Shown here: piece after piece, positions 6,662 to 10,701 of the stretch
How the letters are laid out: each line of letters starts with the position of its first letter
Numbering within the stretch: position 1 is the first letter of the stretch
NCBI GenBank assembly: GCA_003133345.1
Contig: PKXB01000224.1
Coordinates: 5,414 to 16,114 of the forward strand
Direction of reading: 5' to 3'
Length of the DNA stretch: 10,701 bases
Source of the DNA: Hyphomicrobiales bacterium
GTDB lineage: Bacteria; Pseudomonadota; Alphaproteobacteria; Rhizobiales; Xanthobacteraceae
The notes under the pieces: generated by a model
The model's database searches: none
What the model was told of the DNA's origin: nothing
Seen by the model: the letters and a program-made list of their open reading frames with translations, nothing else
Made by a program: the position numbers and the translations under genes

Positions 6662-7414
6662 ATGCCGACTTCGCAAACCAATCAACCGCGCCGCACATTG
6701 CTGCTCACCGGAGCAAGCCGTGGCATCGGCCATGCCACCGTCAAGCGCTTCTCGGCCGCCGGCTGGCGCGTGATCACCTGCTCGCGTCATCCGTTCCCGG
6801 AGAACTGCCCGTGGGAGGCCGGACCCGAGGATCACGTCCAGGTCAATCTGGCGGACGAAGCCAACACCCTTTCGGCCATCGAGGAGATCAGGCGGCGGAT
6901 CGAGGGCCACGAGCTGCACGCGCTGGTGAACAACGCGGCGATCTCGCCCAAGGGCGACGGCGGCAAGCGGCTCGGCTCGCTCGATACCACTGCCGACGTG
7001 TGGCGCCACGTGTTCCAGGTGAATTTCTTCGCGCCGATCATGTTGGCGCGCGGGCTGGTGAACGAGCTGAAGGCGGTCAAGGGCTCGGTGGTGAACGTTA
7101 CGTCCATTGCCGGCTCGCGCGTGCACCCGTTCGCCGGCGCGGCCTACGCCACCTCGAAAGCGGCGCTGGCCTCGCTCACGCGCGAGATGGCGAGCGACTT
7201 CGGCCGCCTCGGCATTCGCGTCAACGCCATCGCGCCGGGCGAGATCGACACCGCCATCTTGTCGCCCGGCACCGAGAAGATCGTCGAGCAGATTCCGCTG
7301 CAGCGCCTGGGCACGCCCGACGAGGTGGCCAAGATCATTTACGTGCTGTGCACGGAGACGAGCTCTTACGTGAACGGCGCCGAGATCCATATCAACGGCG
7401 GGCAGCATGTTTGA
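6662..7414 (+). CDS. short-chain dehydrogenase/reductase (classical SDR), substrate unknown
   Basis: A 250-residue Rossmann-fold NAD(P)-dependent oxidoreductase. The cofactor-binding TGASRGIG lies at 16-23, with NNAA at 90-93 stabilising the fold. The catalytic set is a serine near 148 in NVTSIAGS, Tyr162 and Lys166 in YATSK, and the usual RVNAIAPGEIDT follows. The C-terminus ending in VNGAEIHINGGQHV is typical. After beta2 it has CSRHPFPENCPWEAGPEDH, longer than usual, which gives no firm NADH/NADPH call. The ATG at 6662 is preceded by AAGAGA. It follows pdxH on the same strand and may be co-transcribed, though a palindromic repeat intervenes. Family members act on many substrates (3-oxoacyl-ACP, sugars, alcohols), so no reaction is assigned. 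Confidence 0.9.
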   Translation: MPTSQTNQPRRTLLLTGASRGIGHATVKRFSAAGWRVITCSRHPFPENCPWEAGPEDHVQVNLADEANTLSAIEEIRRRIEGHELHALVNNAAISPKGDGGKRLGSLDTTADVWRHVFQVNFFAPIMLARGLVNELKAVKGSVVNVTSIAGSRVHPFAGAAYATSKAALASLTREMASDFGRLGIRVNAIAPGEIDTAILSPGTEKIVEQIPLQRLGTPDEVAKIIYVLCTETSSYVNGAEIHINGGQHV

Positions 7415-7425
7415 GCTGCTCCGCC

Positions 7426-7540
7426 GTCATTGCCGGGCTTGACCCGGCAATCCATGAAGCAACTCGGCAACAAGAAACTTACGTAAGACTTCTATTCGCG
7501 GCGTCTCATCATAGATGCCCGGGTCAAGCCCGAGCATGAC
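7426..7540. repeat. pair of palindromic repeats in inverted orientation downstream of the dehydrogenase gene
   Basis: A 32-base unit at 7426-7457 recurs inverted at 7509-7540; 26 of 32 positions agree by my alignment. Each unit is itself a hairpin: the left has TTGCCGGG (7430-7437) and CCCGGCAA (7443-7450) around CTTGA. The 51 bases between them are not repeated. The unit (GTCATTGCCGGGCTTGACCC...) is familiar from Bradyrhizobium-like genomes, where its translations produce spurious peptides such as AGLDPAIH. It lies 12 bp after the stop of the dehydrogenase and could act as that gene's transcription end. Confidence 0.85.
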
Positions 7541-7609
7541 GCCGAGTGTGTTGCGTCGCCCGAATTCATCCGATTCAAATTTCAAATAGCCAACACTCCG
7601 CCGCCCGTA

Positions 7610-8028
7610 TTCTTTGCGGCGCCGGGTACGCCGTCTTCCATCCTGCGCCCCCTTGAGGGAGCGGAGCGCCGAGAAACGCGGAGGCTTGCGAGGCCTCCTG
7701 GACGGTTGGCGAAGCCGCCCGACACGCCTGGCGAGGCGCGTCACCTCCGTGGTGACGGAGGCGCGCCTCTCGGCGCTCCACTGCGGCGATTTCAGTCCCG
7801 GGGCCGTGCTTCCGGGCGCGGACGGGAGGGATTCCCCTCCCCGATCCAGGCAGCTTTCGCCGCCCTTCGTCCGTGCCGCGTCCAGCCATCAAAGGCAGCC
7901 CCCCATAGTAGGGGCGGACGGCGACCCGAGGCCTCCCGGTGCCGCGGTTACGAGCCGCAGCAGCAGGCGCCGCACCCGGCTCCATCCTCGAAACGTCTCG
8001 CGAAGACGCCCTCAGTGAGCCGGGATGC
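7610..8028 (-). other. non-coding block dense in nested inverted repeats; possible structured RNA or dispersed repeat
   Basis: No convincing protein is encoded in any frame here, yet perfect inverted repeats follow one another: GGAGCGCCGAGA/TCTCGGCGCTCC (7663-7674 / 7768-7779) encloses GGAGGC/GCCTCC (7680-7685 / 7693-7698) and the stem GAGGCGCG/CGCGCCTC (7733-7740 / 7762-7769) with CCTCCG/CGGAGG inside. Next come GGGAGGG/CCCTCCC (7824-7830 / 7835-7841), CGTCCG/CGGACG (7868-7873 / 7915-7920) around GCCCC/GGGGC, a GCGGTT/AGCCGC hairpin near 7944-7958, and CCCGGCTC/GAGCCGGG (7975-7982 / 8017-8024) around CGTCT/AGACG. The strand is set to minus only because a promoter-like sequence lies at its right edge. 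Very similar sequence is, as I remember, scattered through Bradyrhizobium-type genomes and misannotated as small proteins. High GC content raises the chance of fortuitous stems. Confidence 0.5.
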
Positions 8029-8060
8029 GTGTAGGAATATAGTCGTGTAGGAATAAAGTC
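8029..8060. repeat. 16-bp tandem direct repeat, two copies with one mismatch
   Basis: GTGTAGGAATATAGTC (8029-8044) is followed immediately by GTGTAGGAATAAAGTC (8045-8060). It sits between the inverted-repeat-rich block and the decayed membrane-protein gene, and marks a sharp change to A/T-rich sequence. Confidence 0.85.
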
Positions 8061-8063
8061 AAA
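8036..8063 (-). promoter_or_regulatory. possible minus-strand sigma-70-type promoter
   Basis: On the minus strand TTTGAC (8063-8058) is followed after 16 bases by TATATT (8041-8036); taking TTGACT as the -35 the spacing is 15. Transcription would run leftwards into the block of inverted repeats, starting near 8028. The spacing is one to two bases short of ideal and the site overlaps the 16-bp tandem repeat. Confidence 0.3.
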
Positions 8064-8077
8064 ATTCTTTTTTAAGC

Positions 8078-8279
8078 CTATTCGATCGGGAGCGCAATGC
8101 GGATGCCAAGGGCTGTGCCGAGGTCGTGTGCTCCTATAGCCGAGCCCGAACGGCAGTATCGGCGACAGTCGGCGCAGATTGTGGCGCGCGCAGAACAGCC
8201 CAAGGGCGCTCAGCAGCAACACAGGCACATAGGCCACGACCGAAATCACGATGTTGCGCAGACTGATATACGGTTTATT
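8078..8279 (-). pseudogene. decayed C-terminal remnant of a membrane protein
   Basis: On the minus strand an open stretch from about 8279 reads NKPYISLRN, then a strongly hydrophobic span IVISVVAYVPVLLLSALGLF, then CARHNLRRLSPIL. Near 8131-8150 the sense moves to another frame, which continues AHDLGTALGIRIALPIE and ends at TAG (8078-8080). A transmembrane helix, a basic loop and a second apolar segment ending in LPIE resemble the C-termini of polytopic glycosyltransferases (family 39 type), but this is a weak resemblance. There is no start codon or upstream body, so only a fragment survives. Confidence 0.4.
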
Positions 8280-8280
8280 G

Positions 8281-8466
8281 CTGGGCCACGCCCGCCGACT
8301 TGATTGCGGCGCTTCCGAGGATGGTGCAACAACTGAAATTCAATCGGTTCGTGCAGCGACTCTTTCCGCCGATATTCTGGAAAAGAGCTACAAACGAGCA
8401 AAGATTTGGGATCGGCGCCGTTGCGAGGCCGCTACGCTGCTCAAATCTGGCGCATAAATTGGCCCT
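8281..8466. other. upstream region of the S46 peptidase gene, no gene seen
   Basis: The peptidase frame is open back to 8300, but these 60 codons precede a clear signal peptide and read like non-coding sequence. No convincing -35/-10 pair was found; CATAAATT at 8452-8459 is the only -10-like word close to the gene and lacks a partner. Confidence 0.5.
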
Positions 8467-8472
8467 AAGGGA
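8467..8472 (+). promoter_or_regulatory. ribosome binding site fixing the start of the S46 peptidase
   Basis: AAGGGA stands seven bases before the ATG at 8480, directly in front of the signal peptide. It supports this start over the ATG at 8300, which opens the same frame 60 codons earlier. Confidence 0.65.
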
Positions 8473-8479
8473 ATTAAAA

Positions 8480-10546
8480 ATGCTTCGATACCGGATAATA
8501 TCTGCCGCGCTTTTGTTGGCCGCATCTCTTCTGCCGGTCCATGCCGAGGAGGGTATGTGGACGTTCGACAATGTTCCGGTCGACAAGATCGCGAAGGCCT
8601 ACGGCTTCAGGCCGGATCAGCGTTGGCTCGATCACGTGCGCCTATCCTCGGTTCGTTTGGCGGGCGGGTGCTCGGCAGCTTTCGTGTCGTCGAACGGCCT
8701 GGTGCAGACCAATCATCATTGCGCCCGCGGCTGCATCCAGCAGCTCTCTACGGCGACGAAGGATTTCAGCGTCACGGGATTCTACGCCCGCGAAATAAAA
8801 GACGAGGTCAAGTGCCCTGAAATCGAGGTCAACCAACTCATCGATATTCGCGATGTGACCGACCGCGTCAGGAAATCCACTGACGGCAAGGACGGGCAGG
8901 CATTCGCCGACGCCATGAAGGCTGCAAAGGCGGCGATTGCCCACAAATGCTCCGGCAACGATGAGAACATACGGTGCGACGTCGTCGAGCTATATAAAGG
9001 CGGCATTTACAATCTCTACAAATACCGACGTTATCAGGACGTGCGGCTGGTATTTACACCGGAAGACGCGATCGCAGATTTTGGCGGCGATCCCGACAAT
9101 TTCGAATTTCCGCGATACGCCCTCGATCTCACTTTTCTGCGGGTCTATCGCGACGGAGTTTCCCTTGACAGCCGTACGCACTTTCTTCGTTACGCGGCGG
9201 CCGACGCAAAAGCGGGCGAATTGACATTTACGTCGGGTCACCCATGGGAGACCTTTCGACTGCAAACGGCGGAGCATCTCGAATTTTGGCGCGACCGGAT
9301 AATGCCACTCTACTTTTTTCAGGAATCGGAACTCCGCGGCATGCTCACCGCGTTCTCGATGCGGGGCGCCGAGCAGGCTCGGATTGCCAGGGACAAGCTG
9401 CTGGAGATCGAAAATACACTAAAAGCCGACGAGGGGGGCTTCGCCGCGCTGGTCGATCCGACCATCATCAGGAATCGCGCGACCGCCGAACGGACATTGC
9501 GCGCCAAGGTCGATGCCGATGCGGCATTGCGCGCGCAGTATGGAGCGGTGTGGGACAATATCAGCGCCACGCTCGTTCACTACCGCGGCACGTTGGATCG
9601 ATATAGGTTCGCCGAACGCGGAGACGGCTTCCGCTCGCAATTGTTTGGATTCGCAAAGACGCTGGTGCGGCACGCCGCGGAATTATCGAAGCCGGATCAA
9701 ATGCGGCTCCCGGAATATACCGATGCGAATTTTCCGGAACAGCGGCAATTGCTGCTGTCGATTGCGCCCATCTACCCTGAGCTTGAAACATTCACGCTCA
9801 CGTTTTCGTTGACCAAGCTGCGGGAAGCGCTCGGGCCCGACGACCCATTCGTCAAAAAAGTCCTCGGAAAGAAATCGCCCCAGCAACTTGCGGCGGAACT
9901 CGTCGAAGGGACAAAACTCGCAAGCCTCGAGCTTCGCACGCAACTGCTCAATGGTGGCCAGGCCGCGATCGCTGCATCGACCGATCCGCTGATCGTGTTT
10001 GTTCGCTCCATCGAGCCGGATGTGCGGGCCGTCCGCAAGGACTACGACAACAATGTGGAAGCGCCGCTGGGCAAATGGTACGGGCGGCTCGCGCAACTGA
10101 TGTTCAAGGTGTACGGCACCTCGATCTATCCGGACGCGACCAAAACGCTACGATTGTCCTACGGCGCAGTCGCGGGCTACCAGCAAAATGGGCGGACGAT
10201 CGAGCCGATGACGAATATCGGCGGATTGTTTGAGCGCGCCACCGGCGCCGAACCATTCAAGCTGCCTGACAACTGGATCGCCGCGCGCGCCTCGCTCGAC
10301 CCTCGCCAACCTTTCGATTTCGTCACGACCAACGACACCGTAGGCGGCAACTCCGGTTCGCCGGTCATCAACAAGGCGGGCGAGGTTGTTGGTCTCGGGT
10401 TCGACAGCAATATGCAGTCGCTTGGCGGCGACTACGGCTATAACGCGGCCGTCAATCGCACGATCGCGGTCAACGTCGGCGCGATTCGGGAAGCACTGTC
10501 CAAGGTTTATCGAGCGGACCGTCTTGTCCGCGAGCTCGCGAACTGA
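8480..10546 (+). CDS. exported S46-family dipeptidyl-peptidase, DPP11-like (predicted Asp/Glu at P1)
   Basis: A 688-residue chymotrypsin-like serine exopeptidase that removes dipeptides from peptide N-termini in the periplasm. A signal peptide fills 1-22 (LRYRIISAALLLAASLLPVHA, cut after VHA). The catalytic triad is readable: His80 in TNHHC, Asp216 in PRYALDLTFLRVY, and Ser625 in GGNSGSP. The S46-specific GGDPDNFEFPRY motif is at 202-212. The helical domain characteristic of DPP7/DPP11 accounts for about 270-560. The residue 18 after the catalytic serine, which separates DPP7 (Gly673) from DPP11 (Arg or Ser673) in the published numbering, is Ser643 here, suggesting preference for acidic residues. 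Six cysteines (64, 81, 85, 112, 157, 166) lie in the first barrel and may form disulfides. Its codons (ATA, AAA, TTT more often) look more A/T-rich than those of the genes to the left, and it sits beside a decayed gene, so recent acquisition is plausible. Convergent with corA. Confidence 0.92.
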   Translation: MLRYRIISAALLLAASLLPVHAEEGMWTFDNVPVDKIAKAYGFRPDQRWLDHVRLSSVRLAGGCSAAFVSSNGLVQTNHHCARGCIQQLSTATKDFSVTGFYAREIKDEVKCPEIEVNQLIDIRDVTDRVRKSTDGKDGQAFADAMKAAKAAIAHKCSGNDENIRCDVVELYKGGIYNLYKYRRYQDVRLVFTPEDAIADFGGDPDNFEFPRYALDLTFLRVYRDGVSLDSRTHFLRYAAADAKAGELTFTSGHPWETFRLQTAEHLEFWRDRIMPLYFFQESELRGMLTAFSMRGAEQARIARDKLLEIENTLKADEGGFAALVDPTIIRNRATAERTLRAKVDADAALRAQYGAVWDNISATLVHYRGTLDRYRFAERGDGFRSQLFGFAKTLVRHAAELSKPDQMRLPEYTDANFPEQRQLLLSIAPIYPELETFTLTFSLTKLREALGPDDPFVKKVLGKKSPQQLAAELVEGTKLASLELRTQLLNGGQAAIAASTDPLIVFVRSIEPDVRAVRKDYDNNVEAPLGKWYGRLAQLMFKVYGTSIYPDATKTLRLSYGAVAGYQQNGRTIEPMTNIGGLFERATGAEPFKLPDNWIAARASLDPRQPFDFVTTNDTVGGNSGSPVINKAGEVVGLGFDSNMQSLGGDYGYNAAVNRTIAVNVGAIREALSKVYRADRLVRELAN

Positions 10547-10572
10547 GCGGCGGCGATGACAATTCAGAAAGC

Positions 10573-10701
10573 CTACAGCCACTTCTTCCACTTGAAGAAC
10601 ACCAGCGGCAGCACCGCCGCCAAGACGATCAATATCAGCGCAAACGGGTAGCCGTACTCCCACTCGAGCTCGATCATGTTGTGGTGGAAGTTCATACCGT
10701 A
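10573..10701 (-). CDS. corA: CorA-type Mg2+ channel, C-terminal end (runs off right edge)
   Basis: Only the last 42 residues and the stop are present. They begin YGMNFHHNMIELEWEYGYPF, containing the Gly-Met-Asn selectivity motif at the mouth of the pore after TM1, then the short periplasmic loop, then TM2 (ALILIVLAAVLPLVFF) and the basic tail KWKKWL that ends CorA proteins. CorA forms a homopentameric inner-membrane channel for Mg2+ (also Co2+ and Ni2+). The gene converges with the peptidase gene, with 26 bp between the two stops and no visible terminator hairpin. Confidence 0.9.
   Translation of the reverse strand, partial: YGMNFHHNMIELEWEYGYPFALILIVLAAVLPLVFFKWKKWL

Noticed and set aside
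6613..7539. Plus-strand frame overlapping the dehydrogenase gene
   Set aside because: Its tail (AGLDPAIHEA...) is a translation of the palindromic repeat and its body is an out-of-frame shadow.
7614..8050. Plus-strand open frames in the structured block
   Set aside because: No ribosome binding site, no domain, and composition dominated by Arg/Pro/Ala from GC-rich palindromes.
8029..8060. CRISPR-like direct repeat
   Set aside because: Only two immediately adjacent copies with no spacers and no cas gene.
7575..8249. A 224-codon minus-strand frame across the structured block
   Set aside because: It joins a fragment of a membrane protein to arginine/proline/glycine-rich sequence that follows inverted repeats; it looks like a chance open frame in GC-rich DNA.

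Overview
The window looks chromosomal and comes from a GC-rich alphaproteobacterium of the order Hyphomicrobiales (Rhizobiales), most like the Bradyrhizobium/Rhodopseudomonas/Xanthobacteraceae lineages. The reasons are the style of the proteins, the gene neighbourhood fabI / phosphatase / aroC / ribB, and three kinds of palindromic intergenic repeat that I recognise from those genomes. No database search was possible; every name rests on motifs read in the translations.

Layout. (1) Positions 1-2744, minus strand: a housekeeping metabolic run read fabI, histidine phosphatase, aroC, ribB (ribB runs off the left edge). fabI and the phosphatase overlap by one base (TAATG), and aroC and ribB are 4 bp apart, so this is probably one operon. 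The phosphatase is broken by a net loss of about 10 bp exactly in its SPLxRAxQT catalytic motif. (2) Positions 2861-4242, plus strand: an ECF sigma factor with a TTG start and a perfect Shine-Dalgarno, followed 16 bp later by its one-span membrane anti-sigma factor. An EcfG-like promoter candidate lies upstream. (3) Positions 4304-5305, minus: a zinc-less (class B, CbpA-like) DnaJ protein, convergent with the anti-sigma gene across a strong palindrome. (4) Positions 5420-5926, minus: a small exported protein ending in a 17-kDa surface antigen / RT0821-like domain. (5) Positions 5945-7414, plus: pdxH (PLP biosynthesis) and a classical short-chain dehydrogenase, separated by another palindromic repeat. 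(6) Positions 7415-8479: about 1 kb without an intact gene. It holds a palindromic repeat pair, an approximately 420-bp block unusually dense in nested inverted repeats, a 16-bp tandem repeat carrying a possible minus-strand promoter, and the frameshifted C-terminal remnant of a membrane protein. (7) Positions 8480-10546, plus: a complete exported S46-family dipeptidyl-peptidase whose specificity residue suggests DPP11-type (acidic P1) activity. (8) Positions 10573-10701, minus: the C-terminal end of a CorA-type Mg2+ channel with its GMN motif.

The left three quarters is ordinary conserved chromosome. The right part (about 7.4-10.5 kb) has the look of an accessory patch: a decayed gene, repeats, and a peptidase gene with visibly more A/T-rich codons than its neighbours. 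The best candidates for something not yet described are the structured non-coding block at 7.6-8.03 kb and the catalytic-motif deletion in the phosphatase.
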